Assembly (NCBI GenBank): GCA_016933815.1
Contig: JAFGAF010000444.1
Location: 1-36,935 of the forward strand
From: Prolixibacteraceae bacterium
GTDB lineage: Bacteria; Bacteroidota; Bacteroidia; Bacteroidales; Prolixibacteraceae
Reading direction: 5' to 3'
DNA: 36,935 nucleotides
Position numbers and translations under genes: made by a program. The notes under the pieces were generated by a model. That model worked only from the letters and a program-made list of their open reading frames with translations. It was not told the origin of the DNA and ran no database searches. This document shows positions 27,023 through 35,164 of the stretch, piece by piece. The stretch's first letter is position 1; each line of letters opens with the position of its first letter.

Positions 27023-27631
27023 TTATTTCGAATACAACTCAACAATCAGTTGTTCTTTAATATTTTCGGGTATTTCTTCACGTTCGGGAACGTTAAGGAA
27101 TTTACCTGAAAGCGTTTCGCTGTCCCACTCGAGCCAAGCACTTTTTGAATAGCGACGGCTATTAAGCGAGTCGGTAATTACTTCGAGCGACTTCGATTTT
27201 TCGCGAACGCCAACTACATCACCTGCTTTTAAGGTGTACGAAGGAATGTTACAAACGGCACCATTAACGGTAATGTGTTTGTGCGAAACCAACTGACGGG
27301 CAGCTGAACGTGTTGGAGCAACACCAAGGCGGAATACTACGTTATCGAGACGCGATTCGAGCAATTTCAACAAAATTTCACCGGTAATACCTTTCGAGCG
27401 GTGAGCTTTATCGAAAATTTTGCGGAATTGACGCTCAAGAATACCATAAGTATATTTCGCTTTTTGCTTCTCCTTTAATTGCACACCGTATTCCGAAACT
27501 TTACGACGGCGGCGCGCCTGACCATGGAAACCCGGTGGATAATTTTTCTTATCCAATACTTTATCGGGGCCATAAATAGGCTCACCAAATTTCCTGGCTA
27601 TTTTTGACTTTGGTCCAATATATCTTGCCAT
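27023..27631 (-). CDS. rpsD: 30S ribosomal protein S4
   Basis: S4 is a primary 16S rRNA-binding protein needed early in small-subunit assembly. In E. coli it also represses the alpha operon; whether that holds here is unknown. The 202-residue protein has the N-terminal [18 protein letters not shown] and the S4 RNA-binding domain ([30 protein letters not shown]). The N-terminal zinc-binding cysteines found in some S4 proteins are absent, so this is the zinc-free form. It is placed between rpsK and rpoA. Confidence 0.98.
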   Translation of the reverse strand: MARYIGPKSKIARKFGEPIYGPDKVLDKKNYPPGFHGQARRRRKVSEYGVQLKEKQKAKYTYGILERQFRKIFDKAHRSKGITGEILLKLLESRLDNVVFRLGVAPTRSAARQLVSHKHITVNGAVCNIPSYTLKAGDVVGVREKSKSLEVITDSLNSRRYSKSAWLEWDSETLSGKFLNVPEREEIPENIKEQLIVELYSK

Positions 27632-27656
27632 TGTTTACCTTTTAAATGTCAATAAA

Positions 27657-28046
27657 TTAAACTCGTCTTCTTTTTGCGGGGCGACAGCCGTTGTGTGGCA
27701 ATGGAGTAACGTCAACAATTTCGGTTACCTGAATACCCATACTTGCAATAGCCCTTATGGCCGATTCGCGTCCGTTACCCGGTCCTTTTACATAAACCTT
27801 CACTTTACGCAAACCAAGGTCATAAGCAGTTTTTGCACACTCTTCGGCAGCTGTTTGTGCAGCGTAAGGAGTATTCTTTTTTGAACCCCTGAAACCTTTT
27901 TTACCAGCCGACGACCACGAGATTACTTCACCGTTGTCGTTTGCCAACGATACAATAATGTTGTTGAACGAAGAGTGGATGTGTGCTTGACCAGTGGCCT
28001 CCACTTTAACGACTCTCTTTTTTGAAGTTCCTGACTTTTTTGCCAT
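27657..28046 (-). CDS. rpsK: 30S ribosomal protein S11
   Basis: S11 lies on the platform of the small subunit and contacts the mRNA exit region. The 129-residue protein carries [20 protein letters not shown] and [18 protein letters not shown], and ends in the conserved [14 protein letters not shown]. It follows rpsM by 14 bases. Its start is preceded by an SD-like AGGTG about eight bases upstream, weaker than the one before rplF. Confidence 0.98.
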   Translation of the reverse strand: MAKKSGTSKKRVVKVEATGQAHIHSSFNNIIVSLANDNGEVISWSSAGKKGFRGSKKNTPYAAQTAAEECAKTAYDLGLRKVKVYVKGPGNGRESAIRAIASMGIQVTEIVDVTPLPHNGCRPAKRRRV

Positions 28047-28060
28047 AATCTTTCACCTAA

Positions 28061-28438
28061 TTATTTAGTCGCTTTCTTTTTATTTGCAACAGTTTTACGT
28101 TTACCTTTACGTGTACGTGCATTGTTCTTGGTACTTTGACCACGTACGGGTAACCCAATACGGTGGCGGATACCACGATAACAACCAATGTCCATTAAAC
28201 GTTTGATGTTCAACTGTACTTCGGAACGCAATTCACCTTCAACGCGGTATTTCGACGAAATCTCGCCACGAATGGCTTGAAAATCGTCATCGTTCCAATC
28301 TTGAACTTTCTTGTTTATATCAACACCTGCTGCCTCAAGAATTTTCTTTGCACTACTACGTCCAATACCATAGATATAGGTTAACGCGACTTCACCGCGT
28401 TTATTATTTGGAATATCTACACCAACTATACGAGCCAT
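28061..28438 (-). CDS. rpsM: 30S ribosomal protein S13
   Basis: S13 sits in the head of the small subunit and contacts tRNA and the large subunit. The 125-residue protein has [20 protein letters not shown], the helix-two-turn-helix region and the C-terminal [20 protein letters not shown] with a basic tail. It follows rpmJ by 27 bases and precedes rpsK, the usual order. Confidence 0.98.
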   Translation of the reverse strand: MARIVGVDIPNNKRGEVALTYIYGIGRSSAKKILEAAGVDINKKVQDWNDDDFQAIRGEISSKYRVEGELRSEVQLNIKRLMDIGCYRGIRHRIGLPVRGQSTKNNARTRKGKRKTVANKKKATK

Positions 28439-28465
28439 AGTGATTTCTTTAATTAAATTTAGTAA

Positions 28466-28582
28466 TTAACCCTGACGTTGTTTAAACTTTGGGTTCTTCT
28501 TATTGATCACGTATAAACGCCCTTTGCGACGTACTATTTTGCAGTCAGCGCTACGTTTTTTAATTGATACACGTACTTTCAT
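28466..28582 (-). CDS. rpmJ: 50S ribosomal protein L36 (zinc-free type)
   Basis: This 38-codon gene reads [20 protein letters not shown] at its start and ends [10 protein letters not shown]36 is a small late-assembling large-subunit protein. The zinc-binding C+ form has three cysteines and one histidine; here only C14 remains, with serine at position 11 and no cysteine near position 27, so it is the C- form. It lies between infA and rpsM. A ten-codon mini-ORF upstream ends on the ATGA that contains the rpmJ start codon. Confidence 0.95.
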   Translation of the reverse strand: MKVRVSIKKRSADCKIVRRKGRLYVINKKNPKFKQRQG

Positions 28583-28611
28583 CCGATTATATTTTTATCT
28601 TGGATTTTCAT
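28579..28611 (-). other. Ten-codon mini-ORF overlapping the rpmJ start (ATGA)
   Basis: On the minus strand ATG at 28611 opens a frame reading [10 protein letters not shown], which stops at TGA (28581-28579). That TGA shares ATGA with the rpmJ start at 28582. The nine bases CGGATGAAA occur at both the mini-ORF start and the rpmJ start, so the site looks like a duplicated initiation region. Translation is not shown; the overlap could be chance. Confidence 0.35.
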
Positions 28612-28641
28612 CCGTAACTTTAATTTTCTTAAAAATCGCCA

Positions 28642-28674
28642 CAAAAGTAAACAATTTATTGAATAATTAAGAAA
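28642..28674 (-). promoter_or_regulatory. Possible internal promoter before rpmJ
   Basis: The minus strand reads TACTTTTG at 28649-28642, an exact -7 match. A TTTC (three of four matches to TTTG) lies 21 bases upstream at 28674-28671. Transcription would start near 28635, giving a leader of about 53 bases before rpmJ that includes the mini-ORF. It would separate rpmJ-rpsM-rpsK-rpsD-rpoA-rplQ from infA. Confidence 0.5.
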
Positions 28675-28694
28675 ATTTCCAGTCAATCAAATAA

Positions 28695-28913
28695 TTACTT
28701 ATATCTAAATATAATCCGACCTTTGGTCAGATCGTATGGAGACATTTCAACTTTCACTTTGTCGCCCGGCAAAATTTTGATGTAGTGCATCCTCATTTTG
28801 CCCGATATATGCGATGTGATCACATGTCCATTCTCCAGTTCAACTCTAAACATTGCGTTCGACAATGCTTCGATAATGGTTCCGTCTTGTTCAATTGAAG
28901 GCTGTTTTGCCAT
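28695..28913 (-). CDS. infA: Translation initiation factor IF-1
   Basis: IF-1 blocks the A site during initiation and helps IF-2 and IF-3. The 72-residue OB-fold protein carries [40 protein letters not shown] and ends in GRIIFRYK; length is exactly typical. It stands between two gaps: 293 bases to secY upstream and 112 bases to rpmJ downstream. It may therefore be less tightly joined to the ribosomal transcript than its neighbours. Confidence 0.98.
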   Translation of the reverse strand: MAKQPSIEQDGTIIEALSNAMFRVELENGHVITSHISGKMRMHYIKILPGDKVKVEMSPYDLTKGRIIFRYK

Positions 28914-28994
28914 AAATTGTTTGTTTTAAATTACGCTTTTGATTTACTAATTACTTTGCATCGCAACAAATCGGATTGGGTAGCAAAACTTTAA

Positions 28995-29040
28995 ATTTTC
29001 ACCTGCCATGAACACACCTCTGAAAATGGCAGGTGAAAAT
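28995..29040. repeat. Perfect 15-bp inverted repeat (hairpin) between secY and infA
   Basis: ATTTTCACCTGCCAT (28995-29009) is exactly complementary to ATGGCAGGTGAAAAT (29026-29040), with a 16-base loop. On the minus strand it could fold in the secY-infA transcript; only short, broken T runs follow (TTAAAGTTTTG), so it would be a weak or conditional terminator at best. Confidence 0.75.
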
Positions 29041-29053
29041 ATATTGTTTTCGT

Positions 29054-29131
29054 TTTCGATGTTTGAATGAATGGTAATAATTATTACCAATCAGCCGCTT
29101 CGCACATCGAAACTTTATGCTGTTGCATAAA
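29054..29131. repeat. Nested palindromes in the secY-infA spacer
   Basis: TTTCGATGT (29054-29062) pairs with ACATCGAAA (29104-29112), enclosing the perfect 18-base palindrome TGGTAATAATTATTACCA (29072-29089). A further hairpin TTTATGC/GCATAAA (29114-29120 with 29125-29131) follows directly. A six-pair GTTTCA/TGAAAC (29165-29170 with 29193-29198) lies next to the secY stop. Together with the 15-bp hairpin they fill most of the 293-base spacer. Confidence 0.65.
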
Positions 29132-29206
29132 CTACTTATCAGTTTTGTTTAGAACATTTACGATGTTTCAACCTTGGGGTAACACACCGCACTGAAACCT
29201 TTCTGT

Positions 29207-30553
29207 TTAGATTGCAGAAGCACCGCCTGCACGTCCTTTAATACGTCCCGATTTCATCAGTCCGTCGTAATGACGCATGAGCAAGTGGCTTTCGATCTGC
29301 TGCAAAGTGTCGAGAATAACCCCAACAAGAATCAACAACGATGTACCTCCATAAAATTGAGCAAACGATGCGTTAACGCCAACCAGCATGGCAAAAGCAG
29401 GAAGAATGGTTACAAAGCCCAAGAAAATTGATCCGGGCAATGTTATTCTCGACATTACAGTATCGAGAAATTCAACGGTTTTTTTACCGGGTTTTACACC
29501 TGGGATAAAGCCTCCGTTTTTCTTCATGTCTTCGGCCATTTGAACCGGGTTAACGGTAACAGCTGTATAAAAGTAAGTAAACAATATAACCATCACAAAC
29601 ATGGTAAAGTTGTACCAAAAGCCTGTGAAGTTAGAGAAAGCAGCTGCAAAGCCACTCATCGAATCACCTCCGAATCCGGCCAATGTAATGGGTACAAACA
29701 TAATTGCCTGGGCAAAAATGATTGGCATAACACCTGCTGCGTTCACTTTTAAAGGTATGTACTGACGTACACCACCATATTGTTTATTGCCTACTATTCT
29801 TTTTGCATATTGAACAGGAATACGGCGAGTTCCTTGAACCAATAATATAACCAACATGAAAACTACAAAAAGCACAACAATTTCGATGAGCAATAATACC
29901 AGGCCACCGCCTGCTTGCTCTTCGAGCCTCGAAATGAATTCTTGCAATACTGCTTGAGGTAAACGTGCAATAATACCGATCATGATAATGAGCGATACAC
30001 CGTTACCAATACCTCTGTCGGTCATTTTTTCACCTAGCCAAAGCACAAACATCGAACCGGCCAACATTATAATTGTTGAACTGATGTCGAACATACGCCC
30101 TTGCAAAACAAATGCTTCGGGAGTGTTGGCTAAAGTCATGTGTAAGTTGGTTAAAAATGCAGGGCCTTGGAAAATGAGTATCACCACTGTAAGCCAGCGG
30201 GTAATTTGATTCATTTTGTTACGCCCCGACTCACCTTCTTTTTGAAGGCGTTGGAAATAAGGAACTGCTATAGTTAATAACTGGATAATAATTGAAGCTG
30301 TGATGTAAGGCATAATACCTAAAGCGAAAACCGATGCATTGGAGAATGCCCCACCCGAAAACATGTCGAGCAGGCCAAGCAGCCCATCTTGAGTTTGTGC
30401 TTTAAGGGCACCTAACTGAGCCGGGTCGAGGCCGGGCAAAACAACAAACGAACCTAAGCGATAGATAATGATAAAAAACAATGTTATCCCTATCCTGTTG
30501 CGGAGGTCTTCGATTTTATAAATATTCTTTAGGGTTTCGATTAACTTCTTCAT
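29207..30553 (-). CDS. secY: Preprotein translocase subunit SecY
   Basis: SecY forms the protein-conducting channel of the inner membrane with SecE and SecG. The 448-residue protein has ten hydrophobic helices, the early plug region (LDPAQLGALKAQ, then GLLGLLDMFSGGAFSNASVFALGI), the family motif GIGNGVSLIIMIGI, and the cytosolic loops with QGTRRIPVQYAKR and NGGFIPGVKPGKKT. It follows rplO by 25 bases, the usual spc-operon order. The downstream neighbour is infA; map, often found next in related bacteria, is absent. Confidence 0.98.
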   Translation of the reverse strand: MKKLIETLKNIYKIEDLRNRIGITLFFIIIYRLGSFVVLPGLDPAQLGALKAQTQDGLLGLLDMFSGGAFSNASVFALGIMPYITASIIIQLLTIAVPYFQRLQKEGESGRNKMNQITRWLTVVILIFQGPAFLTNLHMTLANTPEAFVLQGRMFDISSTIIMLAGSMFVLWLGEKMTDRGIGNGVSLIIMIGIIARLPQAVLQEFISRLEEQAGGGLVLLLIEIVVLFVVFMLVILLVQGTRRIPVQYAKRIVGNKQYGGVRQYIPLKVNAAGVMPIIFAQAIMFVPITLAGFGGDSMSGFAAAFSNFTGFWYNFTMFVMVILFTYFYTAVTVNPVQMAEDMKKNGGFIPGVKPGKKTVEFLDTVMSRITLPGSIFLGFVTILPAFAMLVGVNASFAQFYGGTSLLILVGVILDTLQQIESHLLMRHYDGLMKSGRIKGRAGGASAI

Positions 30554-30578
30554 GAGTTAATTTATTTGTGGTTATTGG

Positions 30579-31025
30579 TTAAATAACCTCGGTTGTACCT
30601 TCTAATTTTTCAATAGCTTCTTTTGCACTTTTAGAAAAAGCATGCGCCTTAACGTTCAGTTTAGCAGTGAGCGAGCCAACACCTAAAATTTTCACTTTAT
30701 CGTTTTTCGAAATCAAACCGTTTTCGGCAAGGAACTGAAGATCGATGTCGGTAACGTTATGTTTTTCAACCAAACTTTGAAGTGTTTTAAGGTTAATGGC
30801 TTTGTATTCTACCCTATTAAAGTTTTTAAAACCAAATTTGGGTACTACACGTTGAATGGGCATTTGTCCACCTTCGAAACCGATTTTTTTGGAATAACCT
30901 GATCTCGATTTTTGTCCTTTGTGACCACGAGTAGCAGTACCACCGTGCCCCGAACCTTGTCCGCGTGCTATCCTTTTCTTACTGTGTGTTGCCCCTTCTG
31001 CGGGTTTCAACTTACTGAGATCCAT
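30579..31025 (-). CDS. rplO: 50S ribosomal protein L15
   Basis: L15 is a late-assembling large-subunit protein. The 148-residue protein shows the glycine-rich N-terminal extension (RIARGQGSGHGGTATRGHKG) and the GFEGGQMPIQRVVPKFGF motif of the family. It lies between rpmD and secY with short gaps. Confidence 0.98.
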   Translation of the reverse strand: MDLSKLKPAEGATHSKKRIARGQGSGHGGTATRGHKGQKSRSGYSKKIGFEGGQMPIQRVVPKFGFKNFNRVEYKAINLKTLQSLVEKHNVTDIDLQFLAENGLISKNDKVKILGVGSLTAKLNVKAHAFSKSAKEAIEKLEGTTEVI

Positions 31026-31045
31026 ATCTTTCGTTTTATTTAAGA

Positions 31046-31225
31046 TTAGATTTCTTCAACCTTAATCAAATGATTCATTTTATTCACCATTCCCATGATT
31101 GATGGGTTAGCTTCATGCTCTACCGAACTGTTGAGTTTGTTTAAGCCTAAAGCTTCTAAAATAAGCTTTTGGCGTTTGGTAGAACCAATTTTGCTTTTTA
31201 CGAGCGTGATCTTGATTTTAGCCAT
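31046..31225 (-). CDS. rpmD: 50S ribosomal protein L30
   Basis: This 59-codon gene reads MAKIKITLVKSKIGSTKRQK and continues to a C-terminal NHLIKVEEI, matching the short bacterial L30. L30 binds the large subunit near 5S rRNA. Its start lies two bases after the rpsE stop, with AAGGA just upstream inside the end of rpsE, so translation is probably coupled to rpsE. It is 20 bases upstream of rplO. Confidence 0.96.
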   Translation of the reverse strand: MAKIKITLVKSKIGSTKRQKLILEALGLNKLNSSVEHEANPSIMGMVNKMNHLIKVEEI

Positions 31226-31227
31226 AA

Positions 31228-31743
31228 TTATCCTTTAAATACTTTATCAAGTGAAACTCCACGTTGTTCGGCCACAGTATAGGCATCGCGCAATTCGAGT
31301 AAAGCATTGAAAGTTGCTTTAACCAAGTTATGCGGGTTCGACGATCCTTTTGATTTTGCGAGGATGTCGTGTACGCCAACACTTTCGAGTACAGCACGCA
31401 TTGCACCACCGGCTTTAACTCCGGTACCGTGCGATGCAGGCTTAAGGAACACACGAGCACCGCCAAATTTTGCGAGCTGCTCGTGAGGTATTGTACCATT
31501 TATAACAGGAACTTTTACCAGGTTCTTTTTTGCGGCTTCAACACCTTTTGAAATAGCGGTGGTAACTTCGCTTGCTTTACCAAGTCCCCATCCAACTATA
31601 CCATCTTCGTTACCTACAACAACAATTGCAGAGAAACTGAAGGTGCGACCCCCTTTTGTAACTTTGGTAACACGGTTAATTGCTACTAACCGGTCTTTTA
31701 ATTCCAAATCGCTGGTTCTTACTTTCTTAATACTTCCTGACAT
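31228..31743 (-). CDS. rpsE: 30S ribosomal protein S5
   Basis: S5 contributes to decoding accuracy and mRNA unwinding at the entry channel. The 171-residue protein has the double-stranded-RNA-binding-like N-terminal region ([20 protein letters not shown]), [20 protein letters not shown] and the C-terminal [17 protein letters not shown]. It lies between rplR and rpmD. Confidence 0.98.
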   Translation of the reverse strand: MSGSIKKVRTSDLELKDRLVAINRVTKVTKGGRTFSFSAIVVVGNEDGIVGWGLGKASEVTTAISKGVEAAKKNLVKVPVINGTIPHEQLAKFGGARVFLKPASHGTGVKAGGAMRAVLESVGVHDILAKSKGSSNPHNLVKATFNALLELRDAYTVAEQRGVSLDKVFKG

Positions 31744-31748
31744 AATTT

Positions 31749-32105
31749 CTAGAATTTAAGGCCTCCCTCGCGGGCTGCTTCAGCAATTGATTTAACTCTA
31801 CCGTGGTATAAATACCCGTTACGGTCGAAAACTACTTCTTCGATATTTACTGCTTTAGCCTTTTCGGCGATCAGTTTTCCAACCAATGCTGCCTGTTCAA
31901 TTTTATTAACTTTGGCTGTAGCAATATCGTTTTCTTTAGAAGAGGCGGCAGCTAAAGTTACACCCGAAATATCGTCGATAAGTTGGGCATAAATTTGCTT
32001 ATTGCTCCTGAACACGCTCAAACGTGGTCTTTCGGCAGTGCCTTTAACCACTTTGCGGATCCTCTTCTTAATCCTGTATCTTCTTGCTTGCTTTGTTAAA
32101 GCCAT
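31749..32105 (-). CDS. rplR: 50S ribosomal protein L18
   Basis: L18 binds 5S rRNA in the central protuberance. The 118-residue protein starts [20 protein letters not shown] and has [20 protein letters not shown] and the C-terminal [19 protein letters not shown]. An in-frame ATG further upstream (32171) would overlap the end of rplF and add a non-homologous extension, so the ATG at 32105 is used. Confidence 0.97.
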   Translation of the reverse strand: MALTKQARRYRIKKRIRKVVKGTAERPRLSVFRSNKQIYAQLIDDISGVTLAAASSKENDIATAKVNKIEQAALVGKLIAEKAKAVNIEEVVFDRNGYLYHGRVKSIAEAAREGGLKF

Positions 32106-32124
32106 GATTTTTACTATTAAAACG

Positions 32125-32682
32125 TTATTTTGCAGATGCAGACTTACCGGCTTTGCGCCTGATAACTTCACCGTTGAACTTGATACCTTTTCCTTTGTAA
32201 GGTTCGGGCATACGGAACGACCTGATTTTGGCAGCGATGTGGCCCAACAGTTGTTTGTCGTAACTTTTAAGGGTTACAGTTGGGTTGCTACGTTTATCAG
32301 TAACTGCTTCAACTTTAACTTCGGGAGGAAGCTGTAAGTAGATGTGGTGTGAGTAGCCCAATACCAGGTCGAGTAACTGACCTTGGTTTTCGGCACGGTA
32401 TCCAACGCCAACAAGTTCGAGTTTAATTTCGAAACCTTTCGACACACCAACAGTCATGTTGTTGATGAGTGAACGGTACAATCCGTGTAATGAACGGTGT
32501 TTTTTCGAATCGCTCGGACGGTTTACGATTACTTGGTTACCTTCTACTTTCACATCGATTTCAGGATCCACCTTTTGTGAGAGTTCACCAAGCGGCCCTT
32601 TAACGGTCACAGTGTTATCATCGGCAATGCTAATGTTAACCCCGCCCGGAATCTCGATGGGTAATTTTCCTATCCTTGACAT
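32125..32682 (-). CDS. rplF: 50S ribosomal protein L6
   Basis: L6 is a large-subunit protein near the GTPase-associated centre. The 185-residue protein starts [20 protein letters not shown], has the two related L6 domains and ends with the conserved [20 protein letters not shown]. It follows rpsH by an 18-base spacer made up of a strong Shine-Dalgarno sequence and its spacer, unlike its neighbours. Confidence 0.98.
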   Translation of the reverse strand: MSRIGKLPIEIPGGVNISIADDNTVTVKGPLGELSQKVDPEIDVKVEGNQVIVNRPSDSKKHRSLHGLYRSLINNMTVGVSKGFEIKLELVGVGYRAENQGQLLDLVLGYSHHIYLQLPPEVKVEAVTDKRSNPTVTLKSYDKQLLGHIAAKIRSFRMPEPYKGKGIKFNGEVIRRKAGKSASAK

Positions 32683-32690
32683 CGTTTTAT

Positions 32691-32700
32691 TCCTCCTTTA
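32691..32700 (-). promoter_or_regulatory. rplF: Unusually strong Shine-Dalgarno sequence before rplF
   Basis: The minus strand reads TAAAGGAGGA, eight bases before the rplF ATG. AAAGGAGG is fully complementary to the usual 16S 3' end. It lies wholly in the spacer between rpsH and rplF, so no coding constraint explains it. Most other genes in this window lack such a site, as expected for Bacteroidota. Confidence 0.85.
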
Positions 32701-33099
32701 TTAATATACGTAACATAATACTTCGCCACCAACGTTGAAATCGCGTGCTTCTTTGTCGGTGATTACACCTTTCGATGTAGATAATATCGCTATACCTAAA
32801 CCATTGAGTACGCGTGGAATATTGTTTGTATCGCAATATCTGCGTAAACCTGGTTTACTAATTCGTTTTAACGATTTAATTGCAGGTATGCCGGTTTCGG
32901 GATGGTACTTCAAAGCTATTTTGATACTACCTTGATAATTTACATCGTCTTCGAATTTGTAATTGAGGATATAACCTTTTTCCTTAAGGATTTTGGTCAT
33001 TTCCTTTTTTAAATTCGAAGCAGGTATATCAACAACTTTGTGACCTGCTTTAACGGCATTCCTCAACCTGGTCAAATAATCTGAGATTGGATCAGTCAT
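32701..33099 (-). CDS. rpsH: 30S ribosomal protein S8
   Basis: S8 is a primary 16S rRNA-binding protein; in E. coli it also represses the spc operon. The 132-residue protein starts [20 protein letters not shown] and ends with [20 protein letters not shown] followed by VY, the conserved C-terminal RNA-binding region. It lies between rpsN and rplF with 18-base gaps on each side. Confidence 0.98.
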   Translation of the reverse strand: MTDPISDYLTRLRNAVKAGHKVVDIPASNLKKEMTKILKEKGYILNYKFEDDVNYQGSIKIALKYHPETGIPAIKSLKRISKPGLRRYCDTNNIPRVLNGLGIAILSTSKGVITDKEARDFNVGGEVLCYVY

Positions 33100-33117
33100 T
33101 GTCCTTTAATTTTAAAA

Positions 33118-33387
33118 TTACCAACTTGCTTTTTTAACTCCTGGAATAAGACCAGAGGCTGCCATTTCCCTAAAATTAATACGGCTGATTCCGAATTGTC
33201 TCATATAACCTTTAGGCCTTCCGGTAAGTTTGCAACGGTTGTGCAGCCTTACAGGCGAAGCGTTTTTGGGCAATTTTTGCAATCCTTCATAATCGCCTTT
33301 TGCTTTAAGTTCGGCGCGCTTTGCGGCATATTTATCCACAAGCTTTGCGCGCTTAACCTCACGGGCTTTCATTGATTCTTTAGCCAT
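33118..33387 (-). CDS. rpsN: 30S ribosomal protein S14 (zinc-free type)
   Basis: S14 is an assembly protein of the small-subunit head. The 89-residue length and the sequence [20 protein letters not shown] and [20 protein letters not shown] identify the longer C- form without the two CxxC zinc pairs of the 61-residue form. It lies six bases after rplE. Confidence 0.98.
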   Translation of the reverse strand: MAKESMKAREVKRAKLVDKYAAKRAELKAKGDYEGLQKLPKNASPVRLHNRCKLTGRPKGYMRQFGISRINFREMAASGLIPGVKKASW

Positions 33388-33393
33388 AGTGTA

Positions 33394-33948
33394 TTAATTT
33401 TTGTCTTTTTTAAACGGCAATCCAAATTCACGCAACAAAGCATACGCTTCTTCATCGGTTTTAGCTGTTGTCACAAAAGTGATGTTCATACCGGTGATTT
33501 TGTTTACTTTGTCGATCACAATTTCAGGAAAAATGATTTGTTCGGCAATACCTAAAGTGTAGTTGCCACGACCATCGAGTTTGTTATCGATACCTTTGAA
33601 GTCGCGAATACGCGGCAACGAGATAACGATTAAGCGCTCGAGGAATTCATACATGCGCTGCCTGCGTAGTGTTACACGTACGCCGATAGGCATTTTTTTC
33701 CTGAGTTTAAAATTAGAAATATCCTTACGGGAAAGTGTTTGAACCGCTTTTTGACCGGCAATGTTGGTCATTTCTTCGGTTGCTACTTCGATAATTTTTT
33801 TATCGGCAGTAGCAGCTCCTAACCCTTGGTTGAGTACAATTTTCTCGAGACGAGGTACTTGCATTACGGATTTGTATCCGAATTCTTTCATAAGTGCAGG
33901 TACAACTTCTTCTTTGTATTTCTGTTGAAGTGTAGGTACGAATTCCAT
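33394..33948 (-). CDS. rplE: 50S ribosomal protein L5
   Basis: L5 carries 5S rRNA into the large subunit and contacts P-site tRNA. The 184-residue protein has [40 protein letters not shown] and [18 protein letters not shown]. Its start codon overlaps the rplX stop by one base (TAATG), and an AGGAG lies about eight bases upstream inside rplX, favouring coupled translation. Confidence 0.98.
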   Translation of the reverse strand: MEFVPTLQQKYKEEVVPALMKEFGYKSVMQVPRLEKIVLNQGLGAATADKKIIEVATEEMTNIAGQKAVQTLSRKDISNFKLRKKMPIGVRVTLRRQRMYEFLERLIVISLPRIRDFKGIDNKLDGRGNYTLGIAEQIIFPEIVIDKVNKITGMNITFVTTAKTDEEAYALLREFGLPFKKDKN

Positions 33949-34271
33949 TACTTGATCTCCTCTCCTGATTTTTTAGAATAACGAACTAATTTTCCGTCGG
34001 GACCCGGTCGGCGGCCAATGCGAGTAGCTTGTCCGGTTTTAGGATCAACCAACATAAGGTTGGAGATGTGTACAGGAGCTTCTTGCTCGATAATCCCACC
34101 TTGTGGGTTAGCAGCATTGGGCTTGGTGTGTTTTTTCACCATGTTAACTCCTTCCACAATAGCACGGTTGGTTTTACGAATTACTTCGAGTACCTTACCT
34201 TTCTGGCCGTTCGAGTTGCCATTGATAACAACTACGTTATCGCCTTTTTTGATATGTAACTTTTTCTGCAT
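33948..34271 (-). CDS. rplX: 50S ribosomal protein L24
   Basis: L24 starts assembly of the large subunit by binding the 5' end of 23S rRNA. The 107-residue protein has the KOW motif ([20 protein letters not shown]) and [20 protein letters not shown]. It lies between rplN and rplE and overlaps the latter by one base. Confidence 0.98.
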   Translation of the reverse strand: MQKKLHIKKGDNVVVINGNSNGQKGKVLEVIRKTNRAIVEGVNMVKKHTKPNAANPQGGIIEQEAPVHISNLMLVDPKTGQATRIGRRPGPDGKLVRYSKKSGEEIK

Positions 34272-34287
34272 TGCTTCTGATTTTCAA

Positions 34288-34653
34288 TTATAACACTTCA
34301 GGAGCAAGAGAAACAATTTTCATGTAACCGTCGCGTAGTTCGCGGGCAACTGGCCCGAAAATACGAGTTCCACGAATTTCTCCTGCATTGTTTAAAAGGA
34401 CAACTGCGTTGTCGTCGAAGCGAATGTAAGAACCATCGGCGCGACGTACTTCTTTTTTGGTACGTACCACCACTGCTTTCGAAACGGTACCTTTTTTGAC
34501 ACCGCCCGAGGGCAATGCGCTCTTTACGGTTACCACAACGGTGTCGCCCAATGAAGCATAGCGTCGTTTAGTACCTCCAAGTACTCTGATAACTAAAACT
34601 TCTTTAGCTCCACTATTGTCTGCTACAGAACATCTACTTTCTTGCTGTATCAT
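34288..34653 (-). CDS. rplN: 50S ribosomal protein L14
   Basis: L14 lies at the subunit interface and forms an inter-subunit bridge. The 121-residue protein starts [20 protein letters not shown] and has [20 protein letters not shown] and [20 protein letters not shown], all highly conserved. It is two bases after rpsQ. Confidence 0.98.
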   Translation of the reverse strand: MIQQESRCSVADNSGAKEVLVIRVLGGTKRRYASLGDTVVVTVKSALPSGGVKKGTVSKAVVVRTKKEVRRADGSYIRFDDNAVVLLNNAGEIRGTRIFGPVARELRDGYMKIVSLAPEVL

Positions 34654-34655
34654 GG

Positions 34656-34916
34656 TTACTTAGCTCTTTCAATAATTTCTACCAATCGCCATCCTTTGTT
34701 TTTACTTAAAGGACGGGTTTCCATAATTCTCACGGTATCGCCTTCGTTGCAATCGTTTTTTTCGTCGTGGGCATAAAATTTCGAAGTCTTATTTACGAAT
34801 TTTCCATAAATAGGATGTTTCACTTTACGCTTTTCGGCAACTACGATGGTTTTGTCCATTTTGTTGCTGACTACAACACCGATACGTTCTTTCCTGAGGT
34901 TTCTTGTATTTTCCAT
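34656..34916 (-). CDS. rpsQ: 30S ribosomal protein S17
   Basis: S17 is a primary 16S rRNA-binding protein of the small-subunit body. The 86-residue protein has [40 protein letters not shown] and the [20 protein letters not shown] segment. It lies between rpmC and rplN. Confidence 0.98.
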   Translation of the reverse strand: MENTRNLRKERIGVVVSNKMDKTIVVAEKRKVKHPIYGKFVNKTSKFYAHDEKNDCNEGDTVRIMETRPLSKNKGWRLVEIIERAK

Positions 34917-34929
34917 CGTGATTGAATAA

Positions 34930-35130
34930 TTACTTGTTCTCAGTTAACTGACGTTGACGCATTTCGGTATTTAACCTTGCAATATTTTTGCGAGCCTCTT
35001 TTAATAACATTGGGTTATCGAGAGGTGATACTGCATGGTTAAGCCTCATGCGAGTGAGCTTTTCCTTCTCCGCATCGATGCGTTCGGCGATCTCTTTTGT
35101 TGTTAACTCTTTTATTTCCGAATTTTTCAT
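34930..35130 (-). CDS. rpmC: 50S ribosomal protein L29
   Basis: L29 sits beside the peptide exit tunnel. The 66-residue, two-helix protein has [20 protein letters not shown] and [20 protein letters not shown] followed by the [15 protein letters not shown] helix. It lies between rplP and rpsQ. Confidence 0.97.
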   Translation of the reverse strand: MKNSEIKELTTKEIAERIDAEKEKLTRMRLNHAVSPLDNPMLLKEARKNIARLNTEMRQRQLTENK

Positions 35131-35164
35131 CAGTATAATAATTTAAATGTGCTGATGTTAATCA

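Noticed and set aside
28947-29009. Minus-strand 20-codon ORF (MAGENLKFCYPIRFVAMQSN) before infA
   Set aside because: Its first codons are part of the 15-bp hairpin arm, there is no initiation signal and no family resemblance; the hairpin explains the sequence better.
32106-32171. N-terminal extension of rplR
   Set aside because: It overlaps the end of rplF and adds non-homologous residues; L18 starts at [10 protein letters not shown].
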